This document shows positions 1 through 9,600 of a DNA stretch of 64,000 bases, piece by piece (within the stretch, counting starts at the first letter, position 1; every line of letters begins with the position of its first letter). The notes below the pieces were generated by a model. It searched no databases, was not told where the DNA came from, and saw only the letters and a list, made by a program, of their open reading frames with translations. This DNA is from Alloyangia pacifica (GTDB taxonomy: Bacteria > Pseudomonadota > Alphaproteobacteria > Rhodobacterales > Rhodobacteraceae): assembly GCF_020524285.1 (NCBI RefSeq), contig NZ_JAIVKX010000003.1, positions 124,001-188,000 of the forward strand. The letters are read 5' to 3'. Both the position numbers and the translations under genes were made by a program.

Positions 1-658
1 CGAAGGCGATGACGATGGCCGCGGTCACCGCGATGCCGGCGAGCGGCGCCGGGATCACCTTGGTCAGCTTGGGCAGCAGCCAGATGATCGCCATGGTCAG
101 CGCCACCAGCGCCAGCATGGTCCAAAGCTGCAGGCCCGACAGCCATTCCCCGGCCGTAACGCCCGGAACCGCCGTGCCGGGCACCTTGAACTGCGTCAGC
201 TGCGCCATGAAGATCACGATCGCCAGCCCGTTGACGAAGCCCAGCATCACCGGATGCGGCACCAGCCGGATGAACTTGCCCCAATGCATGATGCCCGCGA
301 AGATCTGCAGGATGCCCATAAGCACCACCGTGGCGAAGAGATACTCGACGCCGTGATCGGCCACCAGCGCGACCATGACCACGGCGAGCGCGCCGGTGGC
401 GCCCGAGATCATCCCCGGACGGCCCCCGATCAGCGCGGTGATCAGCCCGACGAGGAAGGCGGCGTAGAGGCCGACCAGCGGGTGCACGCCCGCCACGAAG
501 GCGAAGGCCACCGCCTCGGGCACCAGCGCCAGCGCCACGGTCAGGCCCGACAGGATGTCGGTGCGGATCTGTGCGGGGGTGAGCCGCGCCGTCGGCGACA
601 GGCTCAGGTCGGGTTTCTGAATACGGCTGGCGTATCGCGCCAGGAGGGCTTTGGCCAT
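1..658 (-). CDS. SulP-family inorganic anion permease, N-terminal part (cut by window edge)
   Basis: Secondary anion (sulfate/bicarbonate/dicarboxylate class) transporter of the inner membrane. About 219 residues are visible; the rest, including any C-terminal STAS domain, lies beyond the left edge. The start ATG (complement of 656-658) is fixed by an in-frame TAG three codons upstream. The polypeptide starts [12 protein letters not shown] and soon enters the SulP core: a first membrane segment with [15 protein letters not shown], then [13 protein letters not shown], the family's characteristic proline- and glycine-rich stretch, followed by further hydrophobic helices. Substrate cannot be told from the sequence. 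It is divergent from the TauE/SafE exporter; both could handle sulfur oxyanions, but that is only suggested by proximity. Confidence 0.9.
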   Translation of the reverse strand, partial: MAKALLARYASRIQKPDLSLSPTARLTPAQIRTDILSGLTVALALVPEAVAFAFVAGVHPLVGLYAAFLVGLITALIGGRPGMISGATGALAVVMVALVADHGVEYLFATVVLMGILQIFAGIMHWGKFIRLVPHPVMLGFVNGLAIVIFMAQLTQFKVPGTAVPGVTAGEWLSGLQLWTMLALVALTMAIIWLLPKLTKVIPAPLAGIAVTAAIVIAF

Positions 659-884
659 GGGGAGCTATTCCAATCGGTCTGTTTGCGCGCGCCCTTGCCC
701 ATAAGGCACGCAGGCCACGAGCGCTACCCGGCTGCGCAGGAATTCAGCAGATCTGCCCGGATTGATGCAGATGCGCAGGGCCCTGGCACCGCTCGCGCGG
801 GTGTGAGCCCGCAAAACGGGCAATCGCCCGCCCTCGCCCCATGTGGTCCGCCGGGGAGGGAGCGCGCCGCAAGGGAGCCTGCCG

Positions 885-1625
885 TTGAACGAAACCATCC
901 TGCTGATCCTCGCCGCGCTGATCGTCGGCCTATCGAAGGGCGGCCTGGCCTCGGCCGCCGCCATCGCCGTGCCGATGCTGGCGCTGTTCATGAACCCGGT
1001 GAAGGCCGCCGCCACGCTTCTGCCGGTTTACATCGTCACCGACTGGATCGGGGTCTGGCTCTACCGGCGCAACTACTCGGCGCGCAATCTTGCCATCCTG
1101 ACGCCGTCGATCGTGCTGGGTGTGGGCATCGCCACGCTGATCACCCCCTACACGCCCGAAAGCGTGCTGCTGCTCTTCACCGGCGCCATCGGGCTCTGGT
1201 ACTGCCTGCGCGCCTGGCTTAAGCGCGGCGCCCGCGAAAAGGCCGAGGCGCGGGTGGCGCCGGGAGTCTTCTGGGGCACCACAACTGGCATCGCCAGTTT
1301 CATCACCCATTCCGGCGCGCCGCCCGCCCAGGCCTTCCTGCTGCCGCAACACCTGCCGAAGCTCGAGTTCGCCGGCACCATCGCCATCTCCTTTGCCGTG
1401 GGCAACCTCGTCAAGCTGCCGGCCTATTTCGCCATCGGCCAGCTCGACGGGCTGAACTGGGGGTTGATCAGCGGGCTGGCGGTCGCCGGCGTGGCCGGTA
1501 CCTACGCCGGACGCAAGCTCACCGCCTGGCTGCCCGAGGCGCTCTACATCCGGGTGATCCAGAGCTTTCTGTTTCTTCTGTCGCTGATCCTGCTGTTCCG
1601 CGGCACCCGCGAGCTGATCGGCTGA
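885..1625 (+). CDS. TauE/SafE-family sulfite exporter-like membrane protein
   Basis: Integral inner-membrane protein of about 246 residues, the usual TauE/SafE size (members export sulfite, sulfoacetate or other small organic anions). Visible signs are a run of about eight hydrophobic segments, an opening with IVGLSKGGLASAAAIAVP (the family's G-x-S-K-G-G motif) and a second copy of the fold after residue 125 with THSGAPPAQAFLLP. I place the start at the TTG of 885 because AAGGGAG lies about 9 bases upstream; an upstream ATG at 843 would add 14 unlikely residues. The mtnP gene follows after 57 bases in the same direction. Substrate unknown; confidence is in the family only. Confidence 0.85.
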   Translation: MNETILLILAALIVGLSKGGLASAAAIAVPMLALFMNPVKAAATLLPVYIVTDWIGVWLYRRNYSARNLAILTPSIVLGVGIATLITPYTPESVLLLFTGAIGLWYCLRAWLKRGAREKAEARVAPGVFWGTTTGIASFITHSGAPPAQAFLLPQHLPKLEFAGTIAISFAVGNLVKLPAYFAIGQLDGLNWGLISGLAVAGVAGTYAGRKLTAWLPEALYIRVIQSFLFLLSLILLFRGTRELIG

Positions 1626-1682
1626 GCCCCCCTTTTCTTCGCCGCCGCCGCGAGGCAGGCTGCGCGCAAAAGGAGACCGCGC

Positions 1683-2555
<873 letters not shown>

Positions 2556-2627
2556 CACCGAGCTTTCCGCCATTGCCCCGCGCACGAGACCGCGCCAGAC
2601 TGCCGCCGAACTGGACAGGATCCCGTC

Positions 2628-3251
2628 ATGCCCCTTGATCTATGGCTGACCTTCGTCGCCGCCTCCATCGCGCTGCTGCTGATCCCCGGCCCGACGGTGC
2701 TGCTCGTGTTGTCCTACGCGCTCTCCAAGGGCCGCTCGGTCGCGCTGGCATCGGCGGCGGGCGTGGCGCTCGGCGATTTCACCGCGATGACCCTGTCGCT
2801 TGCGGGGCTCGGCGCGCTGGTGCTAGCCTCGGCAACGGCCTTCACCGTGCTGAAATGGATCGGCGCGCTCTACCTCGTCTGGATGGGGGTGAAGCTGCTG
2901 CGCTCGGCGCCCGGTGCCGGTCTGGCCGTGCCCCGCGGCGAGGTCAGCGCCCGCGGCGTCTTTGGCCATGCCGCGGCGGTGACCGCGCTGAACCCCAAGA
3001 GCATCGCCTTCTTCATCGCCTTCGTGCCGCAGTTCGTCGACACCGGCGCTCCGCTGCTGCCGCAGTTCGCGCTGCTTGTGGCCACCTTCGTCACCCTTGC
3101 GGCGCTCAACGTGCTGGCCTATGCGCTGGCCGCCGACCGGCTGCGCCGGCTGATCGGCCGCCCCTCGGTGCTCGCCTGGCTCACACGCGCCGGCGGCGTG
3201 GCGCTGATCGCCATGGGTGCCCTCACCGCCACGCTGCGCCGCGCCGCCTGA
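2628..3251 (+). CDS. LysE/RhtB-family exporter
   Basis: Inner-membrane efflux protein of 207 residues, typical for the LysE/RhtB family that exports amino acids or their derivatives. The N-terminus contains LLIPGPTVLLVLSYAL with the conserved P-G-P motif, followed by AAGVALGDF; a mid-protein TALNPKSIAFFIAFVPQFV matches the second conserved block. About six hydrophobic helices can be drawn. A ribosome-binding AGGA lies 7 bases before the ATG. It sits between mtnP and apt in one direction with gaps of 72 and 33 bases, so co-transcription is likely; whether it exports a product of methionine/MTA metabolism is unproven. Confidence 0.88.
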   Translation: MPLDLWLTFVAASIALLLIPGPTVLLVLSYALSKGRSVALASAAGVALGDFTAMTLSLAGLGALVLASATAFTVLKWIGALYLVWMGVKLLRSAPGAGLAVPRGEVSARGVFGHAAAVTALNPKSIAFFIAFVPQFVDTGAPLLPQFALLVATFVTLAALNVLAYALAADRLRRLIGRPSVLAWLTRAGGVALIAMGALTATLRRAA

Positions 3252-3284
3252 TCCTTTCGCGCGCGGCCCGACAGGAAAGCCTGC

Positions 3285-3824
3285 ATGAAGCCCCCCAAGT
3301 CCATTCCCGATTACATCCGCACGATTCCCGACTACCCGCACGCCGGCATCCTGTTCCGCGACGTGACGCCGCTCTGCGCCGACCCGCAGGGCTTCCGCCT
3401 GGCGGTCGACCAGCTGACCCTGCCCTTCACCGGCCAGAAGATCGACAAGGTGATCGGCCCCGAGGCGCGCGGCTTCCTGCTCGGCGGCGCGGTGGCGCAC
3501 CAGCTCTCGGCGGGCTTCGCCGCGCTGCGCAAGCAGGGCAAGCTGCCGCCCCCGGTGATCGCCCAGAGCTACGCGCTGGAATACGGCGAGGCGACGGTGG
3601 AGCTCTCGGAACATGCCGTCACCCCCGGCGACCAGGTGCTGCTGGTGGATGATCTCATCGCCACCGGCGGCACCGCCGAGGCCGCGGTGGCGCTGGTCGA
3701 GCGGCTCGGCGGCACGGTGAGCGCCGCGGCCTTCATCGTCGATCTGCCCGATCTCGGCGGCCGCAAGCGGCTCGAGGCGCTCGGCGTGCAGGTGCACGCG
3801 CTGGTCGCCTACGAGGGGCTCTGA
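3285..3824 (+). CDS. apt: Adenine phosphoribosyltransferase
   Basis: Cytosolic purine-salvage enzyme: adenine + PRPP to AMP + PPi. The 179 residues match the family length. Seen directly: the N-terminal [20 protein letters not shown] block, [14 protein letters not shown], and the PRPP loop [17 protein letters not shown] near residues 115-131. GGAAAG lies about 6 bases before the ATG. Its likely adenine source is MtnP, encoded in the same run of genes. It ends in a short region holding an intergenic repeat and faces phaZ tail to tail. Confidence 0.96.
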   Translation: MKPPKSIPDYIRTIPDYPHAGILFRDVTPLCADPQGFRLAVDQLTLPFTGQKIDKVIGPEARGFLLGGAVAHQLSAGFAALRKQGKLPPPVIAQSYALEYGEATVELSEHAVTPGDQVLLVDDLIATGGTAEAAVALVERLGGTVSAAAFIVDLPDLGGRKRLEALGVQVHALVAYEGL

Positions 3825-3855
3825 GGCCATCCGGCCAAGGCCCTGCCGCGCCCGT

Positions 3856-3925
3856 CCTTCTTCTCTTTGAAAATACGCCGGGGGGTGATTTGGCCGCCAG
3901 GCCAAGAGGGGGGCAGCGCCCCCCT
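3856..3925 (+). repeat. Bipartite intergenic repeat, copy A
   Basis: Between the converging apt and phaZ. The 5' part (3856-3883) reads CTTCTTCTCTTT then GAAAATACGCCGGGG; the 3' part (3907-3925) is a hairpin of an 8-base stem, AGGGGGGC and GCCCCCCT, around an AGC loop. Other copies in the window share the same two-part build. Without a following T-run it is not a classic terminator, but it may end transcription from either side. Confidence 0.8.
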
Positions 3926-3936
3926 GGCCCCGCCGC

Positions 3937-5202
3937 TCAGGCCGCGTTGCTGTTGGCCGCCTTGCGCGGGGCGTCCGAGTTGCGGTCGATGAAGTCGAGC
4001 ACCAGTGGCCGGATGTTGTTGCGCCAGCTGCGCCCGGCGAAGATACCGTAGTGACCCGCGCCCGGTTCGAGGTGCTGGCCTTTCTTGCTGTCCGGCAGGC
4101 CGGTGCAGAGATCGAGCGCCGCGACGCATTGGCCGGGGGCCGAGATGTCGTCATTGGCGCCCTCGACGGTCATCACCGCAACGTCGGTGATCTTGCCGAC
4201 GTCGACCTTGTGCCCGTCCACCACGAAATTGTTCGAGGCGATCTCGCCGTTCTTGAAAATCCGCTCGACGGTCGAGAGGTAGAACTCGGCGGTCATGTCC
4301 ATCACCGCGAGGTACTCGTCGTAGAAGCGGTTGTGCGCGTCGTGGTCCTTGGCCTCGCCGCGCGCGACACGGAGGATCTGTTCGGAGAAGGCCTTGGAGT
4401 GGCGCTCGGCGTTCATCGACATGAAGGAGGCGAGCTGCAGCAGACCCGGGTAGACCATCCGCCCGACGCCCGCGTACTTGTAGCCGACGCGCTGGATCAT
4501 CGTCTCTTCGAGCTGGCCCATGGTCACCCGGTGGCCGAAGTCGGTGACGTCGGTGGGCGTGGCATTGGGATCGATCGGACCGCCGATGAGCGTCATCGTG
4601 CGCGGCTGCGCCGCGGGCTCGAGCTCCGCGAGATAGGCAGTGGCGGCCAGTGTCAGCGGCGCCGGCTGGCAGACCGCGATCACATTGGTGTCCGGCCCCA
4701 GCGCGCGCATGAAGTCCATCAGGTAGAGGGTGTAATCCTCGATGTCGAACTTGCCCTCGGAGACCGGGATGTCGCGGGCATTGTGCCAATCGGTGACGTA
4801 GAGCTCGCAATCGGGGAGCAGCGAGACCGCGGTGGAGCGCAGCAGCGTCGCGTAGTGGCCCGACATGGGCGCGACCAGCAGCACCTTGCGTTCCTTCGGC
4901 GGCCGGCCGACCACCTCGAAGTGCACCAGATCGCCGAAGGCCTTCTCGACCACGGTGGTCGGCTCGACCACGTGGTCGCGGCCATCGTTGCAGGTCACCG
5001 TGCGGATGCCCCAGTCGGGTTTGACCACCATGCGCTCGAAGGTGCGCTCGGTCACCTCGCCCCAAGCGGCCATCCAGCCGATCATCGGGTTGGGGAGCGC
5101 GGCGAAGGCCGGGTAAGAGGCCATGGTCCGCGCGGTGGCCCCGAGCCACTGGTTGGTGTTCCGGAAGGTTTCCATCAGGTCGTAGGTCGCCATTTGACGC
5201 AT
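3937..5202 (-). CDS. phaZ: Intracellular polyhydroxyalkanoate depolymerase
   Basis: Degrades intracellular PHB granules to 3-hydroxybutyrate units. The 421-residue protein has the alpha/beta-hydrolase layout of the Ralstonia PhaZ1 type: a segment VLLVAPMSGHYATLLRSTA, then VTDWHNARDIP, and the nucleophile region VIAVCQPAPLTLAA in which Cys178 takes the place of the serine of a lipase box, as known for this family. The C-terminal histidine is probably in GAGHYGIFAGRSWRN. The ATG at 5202 is chosen because AGGAG lies 8 bases upstream. The gene is divergent from phaC with 161 bases between the start codons. Confidence 0.95.
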   Translation of the reverse strand: MRQMATYDLMETFRNTNQWLGATARTMASYPAFAALPNPMIGWMAAWGEVTERTFERMVVKPDWGIRTVTCNDGRDHVVEPTTVVEKAFGDLVHFEVVGRPPKERKVLLVAPMSGHYATLLRSTAVSLLPDCELYVTDWHNARDIPVSEGKFDIEDYTLYLMDFMRALGPDTNVIAVCQPAPLTLAATAYLAELEPAAQPRTMTLIGGPIDPNATPTDVTDFGHRVTMGQLEETMIQRVGYKYAGVGRMVYPGLLQLASFMSMNAERHSKAFSEQILRVARGEAKDHDAHNRFYDEYLAVMDMTAEFYLSTVERIFKNGEIASNNFVVDGHKVDVGKITDVAVMTVEGANDDISAPGQCVAALDLCTGLPDSKKGQHLEPGAGHYGIFAGRSWRNNIRPLVLDFIDRNSDAPRKAANSNAA

Positions 5203-5363
5203 GCGCGTTTCTCCTGAGTTGCGGTTGCTCACGGCCTCCGGTGCCTGCGTGCCTCCCGTCACGCATCCACCGCCGATCCGGGCTTCGGACCAATTCGCCG
5301 CTTTGCCCCCCGCTCTGCCGCCGTTATTCTGCAACAGGCCGAAAGTAGGGGGGATTCGACCTT

Positions 5364-7160
5364 ATGACAACTACTCCGGGCACGGACGTCACGTCTGACC
5401 GCGCACGACTCGAAGCAAATATCGAGAAGATCGAAGCCCTTTCTCAACGCCTTATGGAAGCGATTTCGCGACGTAAGCCGATCAATCCCGCGTTAAGTGG
5501 TCCCGATCCGCTGCTCTATGGCAAGGCAGCCCATGCCTACTGGCAGGCTTGGATGAACAACCCTGCCAAGGTGTTCGAACAGCAGGTCTCCTACTGGGGC
5601 AAGGCTTTCACCCATTACCTCGAGGCGCAGACCGCGCTCGCCGGCGGACAGCTCACCCCGCCGGACGATACCGGCCCCGGGGACAAGCGGTTTTCCAACC
5701 CGCTCTGGGACAGCCATCCCTATTTCAACTTCATCAAGCAGCAATACCTGATCAGCGCCGAGGCGATCCACCGCTCGGTCGACGAGATCGTCGACCTCGA
5801 GCCCAAGGAAAAGAAGCGCCTGCGCTACTTCGCCCGGCAGATCGTCGACATGATGGCGCCGACGAACTTCTTCGCCACCAACCCCGACGCGCTGCAGAAG
5901 GCGCTGGAGACCGAGGGCGAAAGCCTGGTGAAGGGGATGGAGAACCTCGTCGCCGACCTCGAGGCGAACAACGGCGAACTGGTGGTGCGCCTGGCCGACG
6001 AGGATGCCTTCAAGCTCGGCGAGAACATCGCCACCGCCGAGGGCGAGGTGGTCTACCGCAACCGCATGATGGAGCTGATCCAGTACAAGCCCACCACCGA
6101 GAAGGTGCGCGAGACGCCGATCATCCTCTTCCCGCCGTGGATCAACAAGTACTACATCCTCGACCTGAAGCCGCAGAACAGCCTGATCCGGTATATCGTC
6201 GACCAGGGCTACACGCTCTACGTGGTCAGCTGGATCAATGCCGACGAGAGCTACAGCGACGTCGGGCTCGAGGATTACATCGAGGACGGCTATCTCGCGG
6301 CGATCCGGCTGGTGCGCGAGATGTGCGGCGTCGAGCAGGTCAATGCCGTCGGCTACTGCATCGCCGGCACGACGCTCGCGCTCACCCTGTCGCTGCTCAA
6401 GCAGCGCGGTGACAACTCGGTGAAGTCGGCGACCTTCTTCACCACGCTCACCGATTTTGCCGACCAGGGCGAGTTCACCCCCTTCCTGCAGGACGATTTC
6501 GTCGACGGGATCGAGGCCGAGATCAATGCCAGCGGCATCCTCAAGAGCTTCATCATGTCGCGCACCTTCTCGTTCCTGCGCTCGACGGACCTGATCTACA
6601 CGCCCGCCATCCGCAGCTACATGATGGGTGAGACCCCGCCGGCCTTCGACCTGCTCTACTGGAACGGCGACGGCGCCAACCTGCCCGGCAAGATGACGAT
6701 CCAGTACCTGCGCGGGCTGTGCCAGCAGAACCTCTTCGCGCGGGGCGAGTTCGAGATCCTCGGCCACAAGCTCGACATCAAGGACGTGGACGTGCCGCTG
6801 ATGTCGATCGCCGCCGAGGGTGATCACATCGCCGCCTGGAAGGACTGCTACCGCGGCGTGCAGAAGATGGGTGCACGCTCGAAGACCTTCGTGCTGTCGG
6901 AGTCCGGCCATATCGCCGGCATCGTGAACCCGCCGAGCAAGAACAAGTACGGCCACTACCTGAACACCGACCTCAAGCTCTCTGCCGAGGACTGGCAGGC
7001 AAGCGCGGACTTCCACGCCAAGGAGTCCTGGTGGCCGGTCTGGGAGGCCTGGCTGCGCAAACGCTCGGGCAAGCTGGTGCCGGCGCGCACCCCCGGCGAT
7101 TCGGCGCATCCGCCGCTTTGCCCCGCCCCGGGCGAATACGTGCGGGTGAAGGCTTCTTAA
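5364..7160 (+). CDS. phaC: Class I poly(3-hydroxybutyrate) polymerase
   Basis: PHA synthase, polymerising (R)-3-hydroxybutyryl-CoA into PHB at the granule surface. The 598 residues fit class I enzymes. The N-terminal domain with SNPLWDSHPYFNFIKQQYL precedes the alpha/beta-hydrolase core. The catalytic triad is readable: Cys332 in the box GYCIAG, Asp487 in AAEGDHIAAW, and His516 in SESGHIAGIVNPP, with LFPPWINKYYILDL around residue 250. phaP follows after 145 bases carrying PhaR-type operators. phaZ lies divergently upstream. No PhaE partner is expected for this class. Confidence 0.97.
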   Translation: MTTTPGTDVTSDRARLEANIEKIEALSQRLMEAISRRKPINPALSGPDPLLYGKAAHAYWQAWMNNPAKVFEQQVSYWGKAFTHYLEAQTALAGGQLTPPDDTGPGDKRFSNPLWDSHPYFNFIKQQYLISAEAIHRSVDEIVDLEPKEKKRLRYFARQIVDMMAPTNFFATNPDALQKALETEGESLVKGMENLVADLEANNGELVVRLADEDAFKLGENIATAEGEVVYRNRMMELIQYKPTTEKVRETPIILFPPWINKYYILDLKPQNSLIRYIVDQGYTLYVVSWINADESYSDVGLEDYIEDGYLAAIRLVREMCGVEQVNAVGYCIAGTTLALTLSLLKQRGDNSVKSATFFTTLTDFADQGEFTPFLQDDFVDGIEAEINASGILKSFIMSRTFSFLRSTDLIYTPAIRSYMMGETPPAFDLLYWNGDGANLPGKMTIQYLRGLCQQNLFARGEFEILGHKLDIKDVDVPLMSIAAEGDHIAAWKDCYRGVQKMGARSKTFVLSESGHIAGIVNPPSKNKYGHYLNTDLKLSAEDWQASADFHAKESWWPVWEAWLRKRSGKLVPARTPGDSAHPPLCPAPGEYVRVKAS

Positions 7161-7194
7161 CTTTACGTCAATTCAGCACCTTCCGCGATTTTTG

Positions 7195-7236
7195 CTGCGC
7201 TGCGGCAATAATCCTTGAAATGCTGCGGTGCAGCAT
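7195..7236 (+). promoter_or_regulatory. PhaR-type operator pair upstream of phaP
   Basis: A perfect palindrome ATGCTGC-GGT-GCAGCAT occupies 7220-7236, and an imperfect one, CTGC-GCT-GCGG, occupies 7195-7205. Both follow the CTGC-N3-GCAG pattern reported for the PHB-granule-sensing repressor PhaR in Rhodobacter and Paracoccus. They lie 70-110 bases before the phaP start codon, where PhaR represses phasin synthesis until granules titrate it. Assignment to PhaR is by motif and location. Confidence 0.75.
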
Positions 7237-7305
7237 TCATATTGTCTGTAGCCGATAGACAAAGCGCGGGGTGGGCCCGCCAGGCTGAATACGGGAATTT
7301 TAAGG

Positions 7306-7758
7306 ATGGCTAAGACTCAAGACTTCACCGCCATGATGAAGGACATGATGGGCGCGTTCCCCGTGGACACCAAGGCCATGGACGAAGCCTTCAAGACCTC
7401 TGCAACCCTGAACGAGAAGCTCTCGTCGGTTGCGCTCGAAGCGGCTGAAAAATCCACCGAGATCTCCGCCAAGTGGACCAAGGAAACCCTGGCGAAGCTC
7501 TCCGACATGTCCAAGGTCAAGAAAGAGCCGGCAGACTACGCCAAGGCGATGACCGATTTCGCGTCCGCCCAGGCTGAAGTGGCTGCCGAGAACATGGCCG
7601 CCTTCGCCGAGATCGCGAAGAAAGTGCAGATGGACACGGTCGAGCTGATGATGGCTGCCGGCAAGGACTTCACCGAAGATGCCTCCGCCGCCGTCAAGAA
7701 GGCCACGGACGACATGACCGCCGCTGCCAAGAAGACCACCACGGCAGCCGCGAAGTAA
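7306..7758 (+). CDS. phaP: Phasin, PHB granule-associated protein
   Basis: Small granule-coating protein of 150 residues, amphipathic and rich in Ala, Lys, Glu and Met, without signal peptide. The body is predicted to be almost wholly helical, with a phasin-family pattern (LNEKLSSVALEAAEKSTEIS, then FASAQAEVAAENMAAFAEIA) and an Ala/Lys/Thr-rich tail AAAKKTTTAAAK typical of alphaproteobacterial phasins. It follows phaC, lies behind PhaR-type operators and ends before a strong terminator. Codon use is strongly biased towards the commonest codons, as expected for an abundant protein. The usual downstream regulator gene phaR is not here. Confidence 0.93.
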   Translation: MAKTQDFTAMMKDMMGAFPVDTKAMDEAFKTSATLNEKLSSVALEAAEKSTEISAKWTKETLAKLSDMSKVKKEPADYAKAMTDFASAQAEVAAENMAAFAEIAKKVQMDTVELMMAAGKDFTEDASAAVKKATDDMTAAAKKTTTAAAK

Positions 7759-7838
7759 GACCGGTTTCGCTCCGAACTCCCCGGAGCGAGCAGCTGTTGC
7801 GCCTCTCCTCTCCTCCCATGTTTCCGGCGCAATGCGTG

Positions 7839-7871
7839 GGGCGGGCTCTTGCGAGCCCGCCCTTTTTCTTT
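7839..7871 (+). terminator. Rho-independent terminator after phaP
   Basis: Perfect 10-base stem GGGCGGGCTC / GAGCCCGCCC with a TTGC loop, followed directly by TTTTTCTTT. It lies 80 bases after the phaP stop codon. Confidence 0.93.
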
Positions 7872-7926
7872 GTCGCCTGCCCTGGGTCATTGTCGCGTGC
7901 CAGGCCGGGGACGGCGGCGGACCGGC

Positions 7927-9429
7927 TCAGATGCCGAAGACCGGCCCAGCCAGCAGCCGCATGGCGAGGAAGACCGCCGCGACGCTCAGGATGTTGATGA
8001 TGAAGCCCGCGCGCACCATGTCGCCCAGCGTCATACGCTCGTAGGAGAAGACGATCGCATTGGGCGGCGTCGCCACCGGCATCATGAAGGCCATCGAGGC
8101 CCCCAGCGCCACCGGCACCATCAGCCATTGCGGATCGATCCCGAGCCCGGCGGCCACCGCGCCGAGGATCGGTAGGAATGTCGCGGTCGAGGCGGTGTTG
8201 GAGGTGATCTCGGTCAGGAAGATGATCGCCACGGCGACCACGAGGATCAGCATCCACAGGTCGATCCCCTGCAGCGCCGCAACGCGTCCGCCGATCCATT
8301 CGGCCAGCCCCGTCGCGTCGAAGGCCCCGGCCAGCGCCAGCCCGCCACCGAATAGCATCAGCACCCCCCAGGGCAGCGTGCGCGCCACGTTCCAGTCGAT
8401 CACGAAGCCGTCCTTGCGGCTCACCGGGATGGCAAAGAGCAGCAGGGCCGCGGCCATGGCGATGCCGGAGTCGTTGATCGGCAGGTTCAGCGCGCCGCGG
8501 AACACCCAGGCCAGCGCCGCCGCGCCGAAGACCGCCGCGACGATCTTCTCGCCGCGCTCCATGCGGCCGAGCTCGGCATATTCGGCGTCGATCACCGAAC
8601 GCACCTCCCCCAGCTCAAGCCCCTTCATCGGGAAGACGATGCGGGTCAGCACGAAGAAGGTGAGCGGCAGCATCACCAGCACCACGGGAACCCCGATCAG
8701 CATCCACTGCAGGAAGCCGATCTCGACGCCGAAGCTGTCGGCCATGAGGCCCGCCAGCAGCGCGTTGGGCGGCGTGCCGATCAGCGTGCCGACGCCGCCG
8801 ATCGAAGCCGCGTAGGCCACCGCCAGCATCAGCGCGACGCCGAAGTTGTGCACCAACTTCTTGTCCTCGACACGGCTGTCGATGAACTCGATCACCGAGA
8901 CGCCAACCGCATACATCATCACCGCGGTGGCGGTGTTCGAGATCCACATGGACAGGAAGGCCGTGGCCAGCATGAAGCCCAGCACGATGCGCTGCGGCGT
9001 GGTGCCGATCAGCCGCACGATGAACAGCGCGATGCGCCGGTGCAGCCCCCAGCGCTGCATGCCCCCCGCCAGGATGAAGCCGCCGAGGAAGAGGAAGATC
9101 AGGTGGTTGCCGTAGCGCGCCGTCACCTCGCCCACCGGCTGGATGTCCAGCAGCGGCAGCATGACGATGGGCAGCAGCGCGGTGGCGGGCAGCGGCACCG
9201 CCTCGCTCAGCCACCAGATCACCATCCACAGCGTCAGCGCCACCAGGTGCCAGGCCACCAGCGGCATCTCGGGCGGTGCGGGCAGCAGGTAGATCAGCAG
9301 TGCCGCCAGCGGCCCGGCGATCAGCGCCACGAGCTTCGCGGACGAAATCATCTCGACTGTGCTGTCTTGCGGCGGGTGGTTGGGGTTGGTCTGCGCCTGC
9401 AACTCGCGTTCGCTGGGATCTGTCCGCAT
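7927..9429 (-). CDS. SLC13/DASS-family anion (dicarboxylate-type) symporter
   Basis: Inner-membrane transporter of about 500 residues, probably sodium-coupled, for di- or tricarboxylates, sulfate or related anions. It shows the two-fold DASS architecture: NHLIFLFLGGFILAGGMQRWG and SNTATAVMMYAVG in the first half with GTPPNALLAG, and LMLFGGGLALAGAF, TEITSNTASTATFLPIL and ATPPNAIVFSYERM in the second. The repeated SNT and PPNA motifs form the substrate/sodium sites. About a dozen hydrophobic segments are present. I choose the ATG at 9429, which has GGAG 6 bases upstream, over two earlier in-frame ATGs. Substrate not determinable. Confidence 0.9.
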   Translation of the reverse strand: MRTDPSERELQAQTNPNHPPQDSTVEMISSAKLVALIAGPLAALLIYLLPAPPEMPLVAWHLVALTLWMVIWWLSEAVPLPATALLPIVMLPLLDIQPVGEVTARYGNHLIFLFLGGFILAGGMQRWGLHRRIALFIVRLIGTTPQRIVLGFMLATAFLSMWISNTATAVMMYAVGVSVIEFIDSRVEDKKLVHNFGVALMLAVAYAASIGGVGTLIGTPPNALLAGLMADSFGVEIGFLQWMLIGVPVVLVMLPLTFFVLTRIVFPMKGLELGEVRSVIDAEYAELGRMERGEKIVAAVFGAAALAWVFRGALNLPINDSGIAMAAALLLFAIPVSRKDGFVIDWNVARTLPWGVLMLFGGGLALAGAFDATGLAEWIGGRVAALQGIDLWMLILVVAVAIIFLTEITSNTASTATFLPILGAVAAGLGIDPQWLMVPVALGASMAFMMPVATPPNAIVFSYERMTLGDMVRAGFIINILSVAAVFLAMRLLAGPVFGI

Positions 9430-9539
9430 TCTCGGCTCCGCCATCGTGGTATGGTAGTCCGGAGTGCTGCACCAGCTTTCGGGCCGAAGGGCAAGGGGCA
9501 CGGGTCACAACTGCGCGAGTTCGGCCCATGGCGGCATAG

Positions 9540-9570
9540 AAAAAGGCGCGGCCCAAGGGGGCCGCGCCTT
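9540..9570 (-). terminator. Rho-independent terminator of scoAB
   Basis: On the minus strand a 9-base perfect stem (GGCGCGGCC / GGCCGCGCC, loop of 6) is followed by TTTTT. It begins about 30 bases after the scoB stop codon. Confidence 0.88.
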
Positions 9571-9600
9571 CAAACTCTGTGCATCGGAGGCCGGAGCGGC

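Noticed and set aside
5203-5363. PhaR-type sites between phaZ and phaC
   Set aside because: Only isolated CTGC words are present; no pair has the CTGC-N3/4-GCAG arrangement.
9430-9501. Earlier starts for the SLC13-type transporter (ATG at 9501 and 9444)
   Set aside because: Neither has a ribosome-binding site; the ATG at 9429 has GGAG at the right distance.
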